Shown: in pieces, positions 11,491 through 22,935 of the stretch
Layout of the letters: every line of letters starts with the position of its first letter
Numbering within the stretch: the stretch's first letter is position 1
Assembly (NCBI GenBank): GCA_030549495.1
Contig: JAUIRK010000921.1
Location: 726,501 to 790,500, forward strand
Length of the DNA: 64,000 nt
DNA from: Nectonema munidae
Lineage: Eukaryota; Nematomorpha; Nectonematoida; Nectonematidae
Reading direction: 5' to 3'
Translations under genes and position numbers: made by a program
The notes under the pieces: model-generated
The model's database searches: none
What the model was told of the DNA's origin: nothing
Seen by the model: only the letters and a program-made list of their open reading frames with translations

Positions 11491-12271
11491 ATTATGTATG
11501 GGATCATGCATAAATGTCCTCCCTCAAAATTGTTAATTTTTTAACCCAACCTGCCTTATTTTTAAGACAGAGCACCTAGAATTAGTTAACCCCATCCTCC
11601 TCTTGGTTGCTTCTGTCTTGGGCATCTTGGTCTTCAAGTTCTTCCACTAGTTATTTCACCCTTTTCGTACAACATCAATTTTTATTCTATTTTTAGCACA
11701 TACCGATAGCAGTTAGACTTGCTTCTGTCAAAACACCCTTGTTATAAATTAGCCTTTTTTCCTCACTCCATTCTTGTGGCACTCCTAGCATCATTTCTCT
11801 GTTGCAAGTTCTTCTTCATGCTTCAACATTCTGCGCCATATGTCATCGGCGGTCTCACAATTCTGGTAAAAAAAAATTGCTTTCATTTTATCTGCATTTT
11901 TGTCTTTTAGGATTGGCTAAACTTCTTTCCTTTTAGCCCAGGCCACCCTGATTCTCGCTTGCACTTCTTTTCGATACCCTCATATCGCTGATTACGGAAC
12001 GAACGCATTTAAAATTATTCACATGTTTCAGTTTGTTTTCATGTCTATCTTTGATAATTGCCTTTTTCTTCATCTTTCTTATCATATACTTCGATAGATA
12101 TTTGTCTATAAAATTTGGACAGAGGAGTCTATCAGTTTCTATTTTGCAGCACAGTTAGGGTGGTGCGACCTGGTGATTACAACTACGAAATATCACCATT
12201 TACTCATTTTTTCATTTCCAATTTTATTTGACTCTTCGCCTAATTTTGCATTTGTTTTCATCATATCTTTC
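11491..12271. other. No gene seen
   Basis: Several short open frames occur but none shows a recognisable domain. A 63-residue cysteine- and leucine-rich frame at 11719-11910 has no clear family. No repeat structure was recognised. Confidence 0.35.
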
Positions 12272-12393
12272 TTGACCCGTTATCGGCCACAATAACGATA
12301 TCTAATGTAAAGCAGAAGATTTGTATTAAAAAGCATTGATAAACGCAGACGATTTTATTTTTGTAATGTCGACTGTGGTCGATAACCGGTTAA
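12272..12393 (+). mobile_element. TTAA family II MITE, copy 1
   Basis: The left end TTGACCCGTTATCGGCCA and the reverse-complement right end TTAACCGGTTATCGACCA form an 18-bp imperfect inverted repeat with TTAA-type borders. The interior has AACGATATCTAATGTAAAGC and ATAAACGCAGACGATTTT, shared with the next two copies. TTAA target duplication and CC-starting ends are the hallmark of piggyBac-type transposition. It is non-coding. Confidence 0.75.
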
Positions 12394-12476
12394 TTACTTT
12401 TTTCCATCTTGTTTTTGGTTGTCCCTTAGTTTTACCTAAAAATTTTCTTCATAAGCTCTTTAGATCTCAAACCATC

Positions 12477-12612
12477 TTACTCGTTATCGCCCAGAATAAT
12501 CAAACGATATCTAATGTAAATCAGAATATTTGTATTAAAAAGCATTGATAAACGCAGACGATTTTATTTTTGTAAAGTCGACATATGTCGACTGTGATCG
12601 ATAACCGGTTAA
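12477..12612 (+). mobile_element. TTAA family II MITE, copy 2
   Basis: It runs from TTACTCGTTATCGCCCAG to CGATAACCGGTTAA. The interior matches copies 1 and 3 (ATTTGTATTAAAAAGCATTG, ATAAACGCAGACGATTTT). Near the right end lies the 16-bp palindrome GTCGACATATGTCGAC. Its right TTAA (12609-12612) is also the left TTAA of copy 3, so the two elements share one target site. Confidence 0.8.
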
Positions 12613-12746
12613 CCTGTTAATGACCAGAATAATCAGACGATATCCAGTTTAAAGCAGAAGATTTGTATTAAAAAGCATTAATAAACGCAGACGATTCACA
12701 ATTTTGTAAAGTCGACATATGTCGACTGTGGTCGATAACCGGTTAA
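12609..12746 (+). mobile_element. TTAA family II MITE, copy 3 (shares TTAA with copy 2)
   Basis: Left end TTAACCTGTTAATGACCAG; right end GTCGATAACCGGTTAA. The interior carries CAGACGATATCC, GCAGAAGATTTG and AAACGCAGACGATT, and the same GTCGACATATGTCGAC palindrome. It abuts copy 2 with a single shared TTAA, as expected when one copy inserts into the TTAA at the border of another. Confidence 0.8.
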
Positions 12747-12846
12747 TATTTCATTTCTTTTATTCACAAAAGCTTCTTATTTTGAATTATATGGGATTTA
12801 TAGATCATTAGAAATCTAAAAATTTAAGCCACTAAATGAAACCTTA

Positions 12847-12984
12847 TTAACCCATTAAGTCCCAATGCTCCCATTTGGGAACATAAGTAATTTCATCTTC
12901 TTCTGTTTTTTTCAATGACTTTGAATATAAATCGTCTGTGTATTTTTAGATATCGTCTGATTTTTATGGTACTTAATTGGTTAA
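12847..12984 (+). mobile_element. TTAA family I MITE (decayed copy)
   Basis: It begins TTAACCCATTAAGTCCCAAT and ends GGTACTTAATTGGTTAA. The interior matches the family: GGGAACATAAGTAATTTCAT, CAATGACTTTGAATATAAAT and AGATATCGTCTG. The length of 138 bp fits the 137-bp family. It has more substitutions than the copies at 14380 and 19744. Confidence 0.75.
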
Positions 12985-14379
12985 AGGAAATCCTCAAAAC
13001 CTAAAACATGATCAAAAATATTTAAGTAACATTTCGAGAGACTAACAATTATGAGTTTAAAGCTCAGCACTAACACCATGTTTATAAAATGTAATCTTTT
13101 TTACCAAAATTAACGTAAAACACATTTTTTTAATCGGAATGCGGAATATAAACGTTCAGTTGCCAAAATTTTATAGAAGCATTTATTTAAATATTTTTAT
13201 ATCTCTACATGAAATAAAATATTTAGAGTGTTATGTAATTTAATATAGGAAGAAAAGCAAACAGAAATAAACACATTATCCGTTGTACTTTGTATGAGTT
13301 TTTATGTCACCGAGCACACTTTATTGTATAGTGAAGTTTATACAACTTATTAGCATATATTTAGCATTTATTCCTGTATATTGCTAATCATACGAGATTC
13401 CTTTCTTTACTAATGCATTCAATTTGAATTGGTCACTAGTTAAAGTGGAGGTTTTTGTAATCTCCTCTGTCAACACGATTAGTATGTGGATCAAAGTACG
13501 TCTCATCTCATTTGAAACCTAAGGTCACTCAGTTTTGGTGTCAAGTCTGGAATCCAGTAATTTCCACTAAATTTCGAGGATCTTTGCATTATTATCCAGA
13601 TAAGAGAGATAATTACAAAAATTATAGTCATCTTGAAGGTTTAATATGAGCTGTGAAACTATAGGCATTTTTTAAAATATATAATCTTCATTTATGTTAA
13701 TTCTATCATATGACCATTTTATGCTGTAATGATGAAAATGTATTTTTACTGGTACCTTTTGTATCCATTGCAGCAAACGCTTCAAAAACGTATATGAACA
13801 ACTTTTAAGATCTTATCTTGTTTTTCTGTATGAAATATAGGTTGCTTCTTCTGGTAGCATGATTTGTGTACAAATCTTGTCCATAGAACTTCAAACGTTT
13901 GAGCTATTCACGTCTCCAATTATATTATATGTGATATCATAAATCTTCTAAAGTTTGTTGACAATTTTTTTATCTCAAAAATAACGTATAAGATTTCTGC
14001 CTTAAAATCAGTGTGCAAGAGTATTATTCCTGCATAATCAAACCAAGTATTATCCAGACCAATCGAATAAAAAGCCAATATAAAGTCATTTTTCATGCAT
14101 CTGAAAATATTATCATGTTTAAATAAGTATGCTATGCTTTTATTATTAATATATAAAAAAAATTTTAAAGAACAAGATATATTAGATCATCGTTTTTAAA
14201 AAAAAATTTTACTGCGACCCGTAAACATGATGCAACCACAATTTGCATCGCGACTCATAATACTTACTTGTAATAAGACAAACTCTGATCACTACGTTCA
14301 TTTATACAACATCGACAATTTATATGTATATTTTTTTTATGATCTGCACATCGCTTTATTTATTTGTATGAATAAAATA
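12985..14379. other. No gene seen
   Basis: AT-rich sequence with only short frames. No protein domain, terminal repeat or RNA gene was recognised. Confidence 0.4.
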
Positions 14380-14516
14380 TTAACCCATTTACGGCAAATG
14401 TTCCTATTTTGGAACATAAGTAATTTCATCTTCGTCTGCTTTTTTCAATGACTTTGAATATGAATCGTCTGCGTTTTTTAGATATCGTCTGCTTTGCTTT
14501 GCCTTAAATGGGTTAA
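14380..14516 (+). mobile_element. TTAA family I MITE, 137 bp
   Basis: It begins TTAACCCATTTACGGCAAAT and ends GCCTTAAATGGGTTAA, with TTAA at both borders. The interior contains TTCCTATTTTGGAACATAAG and three GCAGACGA-type sites (as TCGTCTGC at three positions). It is almost identical, in opposite orientation, to the copy at 19744-19880. It has no coding potential and is mobilised, if at all, by a piggyBac-type transposase in trans (inference). Confidence 0.85.
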
Positions 14517-14656
14517 TACTTTTAGATTTTCTTCACTTTGCTCTCCCTTGATTTCCTTTTTTTTTATTTTTCACGCGACCCATTGAAGGGTCGGGACCCA
14601 CACACTGTATTAGAATACACTTTAACTCTTCACATAAAACGAGTAATTATATGGAA

Positions 14657-14883
14657 CAGGGGTGTCAAGCTCAAATTGGGTTTACGCCTAGGGCACACAT
14701 GACAACTAAAGTTCCGCACAATAATGTATTTATATACATGAAAGCTAATTTATTTAACACAAAATGACATTTTAATTAAATTACTAACGTATACAATTTA
14801 TAAAGTTTATTCAAAGACATTACATCATTTTACTTATTTTGTCCTGCTGTTTGGGATCTTGAGCCGCGTGTTTGACACCCTTG
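14657..14883. mobile_element. hAT-like MITE, 227 bp
   Basis: Left end CAGGGGTGTCAAGCTCAAAT; right end on the reverse strand CAAGGGTGTCAAACACGCGG. These are classic hAT-type inverted repeats (CAGGGGTGTCAAAC…). The flanking octamers ATATGGAA and ATTCAGAG match only partly, so it is probably old. The interior is AT-rich and non-coding. Confidence 0.65.
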
Positions 14884-14919
14884 ATTCAGAGAGTTTATAA
14901 GTTTAGTAAAGGTAAAAGT

Positions 14920-15056
14920 ACCCCGAGGTGTTTTCATCGAGAAGGCACAATTGGGCCGCTTGTATCGAACTATGAGGAAAGCAGGCTTGATGCGAAATCG
15001 AATCCAAGACCTTGAGTTATCGAATCTAGCATCTAACCAACCCTACTCACGCCTTA
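14920..15056 (-). repeat. Possible tRNA-derived SINE head
   Basis: On the minus strand from about 15056 the sequence reads GAGTAGGGTTGGTTAGATGC, then CTCAAGGTCTTGGATTCGAT. The first resembles a pol III A box (GGTTGGTTAGA) and the second a B box (GATTCGATTTC), about 30 bp apart, as in tRNA-derived SINEs. A tail such as CGGGGTACTTTTACCTTTA follows. No second copy is present in this window to confirm repetition, and no tRNA cloverleaf could be drawn. Confidence 0.35.
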
Positions 15057-18000
15057 AAGTTGTTTCAAGTGTAATCATAGTTTCCAAATGCTCGATTAAC
15101 CGTAGCTGTCTGTAAACCAGTATATGTGATTTATGTATGGAATATGGATGGTGCATCGAACAAAAACATCTATAGAAAATATTAAGTAAGTCAATTTGTT
15201 CATTTCCTAAAAAATCATTTTAATGCTTGTTTTGGTAAGTTTTTAAAATATTAAGTCTATTTCTATTTGTCTTTCCTTTACAAGCTATTTTTTGGTATAT
15301 GTAGTTACAGAAATTCAAAAAATTGATTGCAAAAGAGAAAATTTCGTGGATCAAAATTCCTTACATATTTTTTATTATAGCTCAGATATGAACACAAACG
15401 TATGCTTATTAATATTGTTTTTTGCTTAAATGCCAGTTGTTTTTTAATTATTTTTTTAGTTTTTTATATTTTTTGCTTTCGATCTAAAGTAGTCAAAAAT
15501 ATTTTAAAAAATATCATAAAATAGAAAAACTTACTTTTTAAGCTACATGCCCAGTCTCACTGTTAAAAAATTAAATAACGTCTAAGCTGTTTCTCTTATT
15601 TAGATCAAAACTAAGAACACAATCTAAACATAAAGATCCTAAACTTTTAAAAGTATTGTCTATGAATTAGTGAATTATAGATAATAATTTAGTTGAGGAT
15701 AGAATTCCAAGAATAGCTAATTTTGCGAAAGTTACATACCTGAAAAATTGAGTAAATATTTGATGTTTTTTTAACGTTGTCGATTTCTTAATCATATTTT
15801 CGTTTATTGATTGACAAACACTTTTTTATTTAAAAATTGACCCACGTTCAGAGTAGTATTCTCAGTAAAAAGCATATTTCTTGCGATTTTGAAGAAAATC
15901 TGAAAAAGTTCTCTGGCAGAAGAGAGATTAATCTAAACGCCCATTTGCACAATCTTTTAATCATTAGGATTCTTGTTTGTTCATTTCACCTCAATTTTTC
16001 CACAATATAAAAAAAATATTCAAAGTATCACGAATTTGAAAAGTTAAAAATGAGGATAAAATTCTCCACAATTTTGATAAATCTGATCCTCAGTCTTGTT
16101 CATTAATCATATATTTAAAAAGAAGTAATACTTTAGTGTTTTTTTTTTACTTTTTTTTTAAATATTTTTTGAAAATTTAAAATACATTATTTTTATGTAG
16201 TCAACTTAACTTTTTGATAGATCTTTCTAAAAAAATTGTGAGGGTTAAGTTCGCATATTGTCCTTCTTTCGTGTTTGTACTAAAAAAATAATCTAATATA
16301 AAAAGTTATTTTCTCTTTAAACATAATTTTTGGAAAAATGCAGAAAAACCTCGTTTTGCCAACCCCGATCATAACTTTAATTTCAAAGCTTCGATATAGA
16401 ACCATATTGAACACTGATATAGATTTTTGACCTTTTGTGCATCTAAATTTTGAAGACGATCGTTAAATGGCCAAAAATTCTTGATTCGATTTAATGGTAA
16501 CTTTTTTCATTTCAAGGAAAGGAAATGGCATTTGAATTGGATTTATCATGATTCCTATCTATATCAACACTAAAATGTAAAGTTTAGTTGGAACTAGATT
16601 GAGAAATTCATTCTTATATTTAATTAAAAAAATTTAAGTCTAAATCAAACTTATATTTCACAATTTTTCGACCTTATATCTCTGAATAACTTGTAGCGAA
16701 ACTTTTCAAAAAATACGAAATTTAGTGAAACTGTAGATACCAAAATTAGGGAAATAAAAAGTAAATGATTTATTCCCCGCTTCCAAAGTGCGTTTTTTCG
16801 AAACAGAGTGAGTGATTGAGGTTCGATGAAAAAGTTGGGAGCAGGCCCGTAACCAGACCGGACGAGAGGAGGCAGTTGAGAGTGCGATTTACGCACTCGG
16901 ATCGTAGTCATTTTTAGATTTAACTCCTCCTAAAAAAATTCTGGTTTCGAGTTTGCTTGAGAGTATTATAAAATTCAATTAACCCAATCTCAAAATGAGT
17001 AAAAAAAACTTCTAAGAAATAATTGTCAACTAATGTACATTGCTTTATTTATTTTAAGGTGTAAAATAAGCTAAACATGTATACTGTGTGGATAGAATTA
17101 ATAAGTCATAGAATTAAGTCATTCATGGAAATGTTTCATTTTTGGGCATATAGCACTATCGATAACTAACTCAAAACTATTTAACTAAGCTCTCGACCAA
17201 ACTTATTTATATTTGTATCGCGCCTACGTAAAGTGGTCTGGTCAACAAGTTTGAGTACGCACCACTCAAATTTTTGGGCTAAATTGATCAATGCGTTGAT
17301 TGAATGTATAATTTTCATTATTTACATAAAAAATTGTTTATTAGCTTTCTTCTTTGGAAAATGATTCTGGATACATCTCACTCTATATTCACTACTGATT
17401 CAGTGTTACTTATTATTTACACAGCATTTTTAGTTCAATCCATCATATTCTATATACCTGAGCCGGGCAAACTTTTTCGTGAAAGTTGTTGCTTTAAATG
17501 CAGCCCCATAGTATAGTAAAATGGACACTATCTAAAATAGACATGATAAAAGTTTAAAAAAAAATAGACATGGCAAAAGTTTTTTATTAAAAAGATGTGA
17601 TAAACAAAATTATTTTTCCCCCTCAAGTATCAATTTTTAAGGTAAAGTCATTCAAATTTATGTATGAAAATAGTGGTACATGGATTTTTGAGCGTCTCGA
17701 TACTCGTTCAATTTGGGTTTTGACCAAAAAAATCAAATTGAAATTATTTCAGTCCTCCACCAGTTTTCGGTACTCGACCAAATGCCAAACACGTGACGAA
17801 CGCATATTTATTAAAGAATAAATTAATAAAGAAAAATAGTATTTATTTTGTTTAAATTTTCGTGGAATAAATTACATAACAAGGTGTTATTAAGATGTAG
17901 GATTAATTTGCTTTTACATTATCTTTTATCGAAATAAATGATCCGATATTCGACCAAATCGCTCTTCGAACACTTTGTAGGAATGAAATATGCTTTGAAA

Positions 18001-18514
18001 ATCGAGGTATCACTAATCTTGAAAAAAAATTTTTTTTCATAAAATTTCTTTTAAAAATAATTTCACCAAAACTTAATTTACGCTTAAAAAGGAATATAAA
18101 TAAAAAAAACTGACTCAACTGCGAAAAACTAAAACAAGCGGAAAAAAAGGCATTTTGGTCAAAATAGTTTGAACCAATCAATTATCTTGTAGTAATCTAT
18201 CATTTTTCAGTCGATCAAATTTTTTTTCATCAACGATAATATACTAACGGTGAATGAGCTAACTTCCTATTTTACTCCGCTCTGTTCTATGGCAATCTTG
18301 GGTAGAAGATGATACCTTTCTTCAGATAATTTCTCCTTTTATCTACTCTTAACTAATATTTCTTTTCATCAAGACTCTCAATATTGCTGACATGTAAACC
18401 CTTTTTTCACACGTACTTGAAAGGTTATATATAGTGGTAGCGGTAGTAAAGAGTATTATTTTATTGTTATATTGCTGTTATTGTCTCTTTTTGATCAATA
18501 CTTTTTATCGTGTA
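15057..18514. other. Gene-free stretch with a solo hAT-like end
   Basis: No gene is recognised. At 16842 CAGGCCCGTAACCAGACCGG matches the terminus type of the MITE at 7389-7721, but no partner end was found. At 17536-17585 a short phrase (ATAGACATG..AAAAGTTT) is repeated twice. The rest is AT-rich with long homopolymer runs. Confidence 0.4.
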
Positions 18515-18533
18515 TTATATATATATATATATA
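18515..18533. repeat. (TA)n microsatellite
   Basis: About nine TA dinucleotides in a row. A (CA)n tract lies nearby. Confidence 0.8.
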
Positions 18534-18734
18534 AATGAATGAAATGATAAATCATTTAACTTCAATTTGTTTTTCAATATGGATTTTTGTCGTGGTCGTG
18601 CTCTTCATCATTATTTACAATAATTTTGAAATTCAAATGGACAACGTTTTCTAATAAGTATAGTATTTTATTTTTTATAAGACATTTTATAAAGAGAGGA
18701 AGGTGGAGGCGATATTTTTTTCTAAATTTGCAAC

Positions 18735-18751
18735 TCACACACACACACACA
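18735..18751. repeat. (CA)n microsatellite
   Basis: About eight CA dinucleotides in a row, followed by a T run. Confidence 0.8.
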
Positions 18752-18885
18752 TTTTTTACTGTATTTTGAAGCAAGCTCTTGAACTCTCTTAGATGGAAAG
18801 AATTGCGCTCTCAAAAATTAAGGATTATAGTTTGTTTAATTATATGCACATTAGATGCTTTATAAGGGGGATGTTGGGATCTTAG

Positions 18886-19200
18886 CCACGAATCCGAGTT
18901 AAGTCCCCACTACTTGAACACGTGTTATGTGACCATAAAAATGAGAGTCAAGACCCATCCCGCTTTATATTGGATCTTTCGTTATAGTAGGTCTACTGTG
19001 TATACCGAATTTCCTATAATAAATCCGTTATTCTCTGGTTCAATTGAATGTCTTGGTCCGCTAAATTTCCCTCAAAAGCTGTTCCTTAAATCCAGTAGTG
19101 ATTTAAATCAAATTCAACCTTTTAATAATGATGATAAGCTTGTGCTTTAATATCTTATTGGCGTTTGTTGAGATAAAGTTAGTCCAAGATTCGTGGCCTG
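18886..19200. repeat. Possible short TIR element
   Basis: TTAGCCACGAATCCGAGTTA at the left and, on the reverse strand at the right, CAGGCCACGAATCTTGGACT share GCCACGAATC in inverted orientation about 300 bp apart. This could be a MITE with about 20-bp degenerate ends or a chance inverted repeat. No target duplication was seen. Confidence 0.25.
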
Positions 19201-19743
19201 CACAATTTGACCTGGGATCATGCAAGATGATTGGCTAGTTATTCGTTTGATGTGCTTGTATGTAATGGATGTCTTCGCATAAATTCTTCAGCTATATGTG
19301 GTCATCGGTTTGAACTAAAAAGTCCTCGTATGTTTCACGGGCTGAAGATTTACATATATAAAATGGTTCAGAGGATTGAGCGACTTAGTAGTCACATGTT
19401 CCAAAGACACCAACACATTCTCACAAAACAACTGACTTGACAGATGCAATCTTCTTTTTATCTAGAGTTTACTATAGTATACTATAAATTATGATTAGTT
19501 CAACATATAAGTATCCTAAGCTTAAAACGTAAGTTAGTATATCAAAATTTCCTAGTAATACCTCAAAAGGTCTTAAGATATGGAATCAAATAAATTGCTA
19601 ATAAATAGACTAGTTCAAACTCAAAAATCAAGCTACCCGAATGTATGTCTCTCACCTTGATAGTCTGAAAACTTCACTAACCGGATACAATTTGTTCGCA
19701 AAAAATAGTGCATTATAAATTCATATACACGAACCTCTTTATA

Positions 19744-19880
19744 TTAACCCATTTAAGGCCAAGCAAAGCAGACGATATCTAAAAAACGCAGACGATTTAT
19801 ATTCAAAGTCATTGAAAAAAGCAGACGAAGATGAAATTACTTATGTTCCAAAATAGGAACATTGGCCGTAAATGGGTTAA
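19744..19880 (-). mobile_element. TTAA family I MITE, 137 bp
   Basis: It begins TTAACCCATTTAAGGCCAAG and ends GGCCGTAAATGGGTTAA. The interior has three GCAGACGA motifs (AGCAGACGATATCT, ACGCAGACGATTT, AGCAGACGAAGATG). It has the same 137-bp length as the copy at 14380-14516, inverted and nearly identical, indicating recent common ancestry and probably recent activity. Borders are TTAA on both sides. Confidence 0.85.
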
Positions 19881-20889
19881 ACACCATAATGGACGATTAA
19901 TCGGAATAGGGAATCCTAAGAAAATTTAATACCCTTTCTTATACTTTTTTCCGACTCCTCGATGTGAATAAACACTCTGAAGGATTTAATAAATATGACT
20001 GACGAGGATTTAAATGTAAAACCTTTTAATCTTTATTCTACGTTTTGCCTAACGTTGCACTTTTTTATGAATTTTTACCTCAAGTTTTAGATTTACTCGA
20101 AAATGAAAATCACTTGTTTTGACTTTTTAAAGAATTTCTTTTAATAAATTGATAAATTGACTTAACCCATAACCGAAGGACGCAATCTGCCTACTATTTT
20201 GGCGGTAAAAAGACTCATGCTATCAACACAGGTGATTGTGAAACTTGATGCTGGTAAAAAAATCTTCAAGACGCTTTTAGAAGGAAAAAAGAGGGCCTTA
20301 AAAGATGCATTGAATGAAGATTTGTTCCAAATTCAGAACGAGGAACAAATGAAATTTGACAACTTGAACAAAATCGAAAGAGTAAACATTTCTTTTACTT
20401 GGATTACACAATTAGCATTTAGGAGATATAATGAAAGTAACTAATAAGCTTGAAATTTCAAAGTTGAGGGTATTAGAGGAAAAGGAAGATCCACGTTGAG
20501 TTGGAAAGCATGATGGAGAAAATTTATATTAAATCTGGTTTAAAACTAGAGGATGCGCATAACCGAATTTAATGCAGAACTCTCAAATCATGGAAGGAAA
20601 ATCAGCACATTGTAAGAGGGAACAAATGACTTTTAAAATGATGATGATAATGAGATACTTTAAAAATCTACTTAGACAAGTTATTCTTAAATTCGTTGGC
20701 AAAGTTCAATTTAACTTGAGCTAAATTTTTTGAAGTTGACTCAAACGATTTCTTTTTTGCCTTGTACATCGATAGAAAGCCATTTTTATTATGTTGAAAT
20801 TCTGTTTTCCTCTTCTGCATCCATTGATTCGAACTGTATTTCTTCATTCGATTTTGGATAGAGACGGCGAAATATGCGTTTTATAAAGG
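19881..20889. other. No recognisable gene; possible TTAA repeat end
   Basis: At 20163 TTAACCCATAACCGAAGG, then CGCAATCTG, recalls 139-175 and may be a fourth TTAA family. An 81-residue lysine-rich plus-strand frame at 20199-20444 has no recognised domain and is probably transposon-derived or random. Confidence 0.3.
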
Positions 20890-21560
20890 AGGGATCGACG
20901 ATTCATTTTAATACACTTTTGAGCCAATAGAGGTATCATCTTCCAAATTTTTAATGATGAATATCCAACAGACTTCATCCTTCAATGTATTTGAGTATCT
21001 ATAAGTATAATTTCTATTGGCTTTATTGTGAACTGCATCAAGAGGCTTCCAATAAGTTTCATGGATAAGTTGGTCAGATTCCACGGCTACCAAAGCTAAA
21101 TTAATGTATGGCTTCAACCTCAAAATTGTTTCAATCATATACAATAAAGAATTCCTCCTTGTCTTTACATCCAACACTAAATTAAACTCCGTTCCATTAA
21201 ATTTTTGAAGAACAAATTCTTGAAGTTTGCAATTTTTCTTTAGACTTTTCTCAAATACCTCGAACTTTATCAATGAGATCTTTTAAATCTTCACACAAAT
21301 CAGGAACTAACGCGGAGTTTTCATCTGCGGTAAAAATTTAATCAAATTCATCATCTTCATTTTTTCGATTTCATCTTCAAATGGTTCCTGACAGGCAATT
21401 TCTTACAGACTCGAAGCTGATGTTTTTGGTTTCGCATATATACTTCAGAAATTTATAGATTTGGTTTGTTCGATATTAACCACATTAAGAACCAACTAAG
21501 AGTAGTTTCCTTCTTTTCTATATAATTGAAATTTAATGATATATTAGCTTTGAATTTTGT
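20890..21560 (-). pseudogene. hAT transposase remnant (ZBED1-like)
   Basis: The best-preserved frame, minus 21273-20908, contains EVFEKSLKKNCKLQEFVLQK then TEFNLVLDVKTRRNSLLYMI and ETILRLKPYINLAL. This matches the hAT transposase region usually seen as a run of '…FGKELNLILDCKTRWNSLL.M…LK..INKAL'. The catalytic-region tryptophan (normally KTRWNS) reads KTRRNS here. Flanking minus-strand sequence up to about 21560 is in other frames with stops. It is a broken DNA transposon. Confidence 0.65.
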
Positions 21561-21899
21561 TTGTTTGCATTCAAATTTTATCAGTTTTTTTTGACAAAAT
21601 AATTTTTTTATTTCTCATTTTATACTTTTTGTTTCATTCTACTTTCATCCTAAAAATGGCCAAAGTGTAAACAAGATTTCTTATCACAAAAAAGTTAAGA
21701 AAAGTATGTACGTGGTCCCAGTGATTTGGATCCATCTCATCCTATTACTTTTATAGAATTGATCCTTATTTAATAATAAATATAAATGATTTAATATTAA
21801 CTTTTTTACTAAGTCAAAGGCATGCAAAATTGTTGAAAAGATGTGCAATGTTCTCAAATTTGGTTTTGAGTTCATCCAAATTTACCTTATCACGAGAAA

Positions 21900-22519
21900 A
21901 GTGATAAAATTTGATAATCGACGTGGCAGAGATTAATCACAAGCATACCAAGGCTGCTTTTGTCAAACAAAATTTAGATGAAAAACTCAATAAACTTTAC
22001 CAGTTATCAGCTTCTTCATGTCCTTTAAATACATAGATGTTATAGTTTATTGCAATAAAAACTCATTGTACTCAAGAATATAAAACATGTGTTGGCTCTG
22101 TTAATGCAAAAGTTCCAATTTAAGATATAGCATATCTTCGAGATCAAATGGCAAAAAAAGTTTTTGATGCTTTTCGAAAGTGATCTGTTGCACTTGCTTC
22201 TTCAAGGAAAGAAAAAAATATCAAATTAAAAATTAATGCTTTATTAGAAAAAAAGTTATGAATTAGATGAAGAAATTTAACATTTTTTATTCCTCATCTA
22301 GCTCTCAAGTTTGCATATTTTTTTTATAATGGAAGAGACGAGAGAAAATCACCATGACACCAATGGAAAGTTATAATCTTATAAAGTTACCAAGATATGA
22401 TACGCAACCTGTGAGAAATGTGAGAGTATTCTAAAAAATAAATTTGAATGAGAATACTCATCAAATTTAGGTGCAGCTATATCTACGAGATTAGAAATTT
22501 ATTAAAAGCAGATATCCAT
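21900..22519 (+). pseudogene. Upstream part of an uncharacterised arthropod transposon ORF, broken
   Basis: Plus-strand frames give KHTKAAFVKQNLDEKLNKLY, then after stops IAYLRDQMAKKVFDAFRK. The wording recalls the N-terminal part of uncharacterised transposon-like proteins common in arthropod and cnidarian genomes (a Cys-rich N-terminus followed by '…FL.DQR…'). The intact piggyBac element interrupts the region at 22520. The downstream part at 24827-25930 seems to belong to the same ORF. Family assignment is from memory of motif wording only. Confidence 0.35.
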
Positions 22520-22539
22520 TTAACCCTTATCAGGATAAT

Positions 22540-22558
22540 TGACTACAAAATGTAGTCA
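22540..22558. repeat. Subterminal palindrome, left end of piggyBac
   Basis: TGACTACAAAATGTAGTCA, an almost perfect 19-bp palindrome 17 bp inside the terminal CCC. A longer version, GTTGACTACATTTTGTAGTC plus AAC, lies at 22716-22738, and a variant GTGACTACAAAATGTCAC at 24763-24780 near the right end. They are probable transposase-binding sites (inference by analogy with the internal repeats of piggyBac). Confidence 0.7.
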
Positions 22559-22935
22559 GCAAAAGTATTATTATTTATAACTCGTTGAATAATTGAGTAA
22601 AAACTTCATAATTGCGCATACAATTTGCTTGTATAACAGGTTAAAATATATGAAAATAACAGTATTGAATGTTTGTGATGAAGAGAGTTATTCTATGTTT
22701 TTCATATATAGTGAAGTTGACTACATTTTGTAGTCAACGTCTTTCTATATAAATTCATGCATAGCTTTTAATATAGGTACAAGGGTTGTTTCATGCATTG
22801 GCATTTAGTAAAGAAGAATTGTCACAGAAACTCTTTCCGGTTGTCATGATTGAATGAGACACAATATCTTGTTGCACACTCTCTCTGCTTCCTTTCATTT
22901 CATTATTGATTTTTTTTCTCAATTTTTTGTACACT

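Noticed and set aside
14227-14451. 74-codon plus-strand frame
   Set aside because: Its end runs into a TTAA MITE and there is no family similarity.
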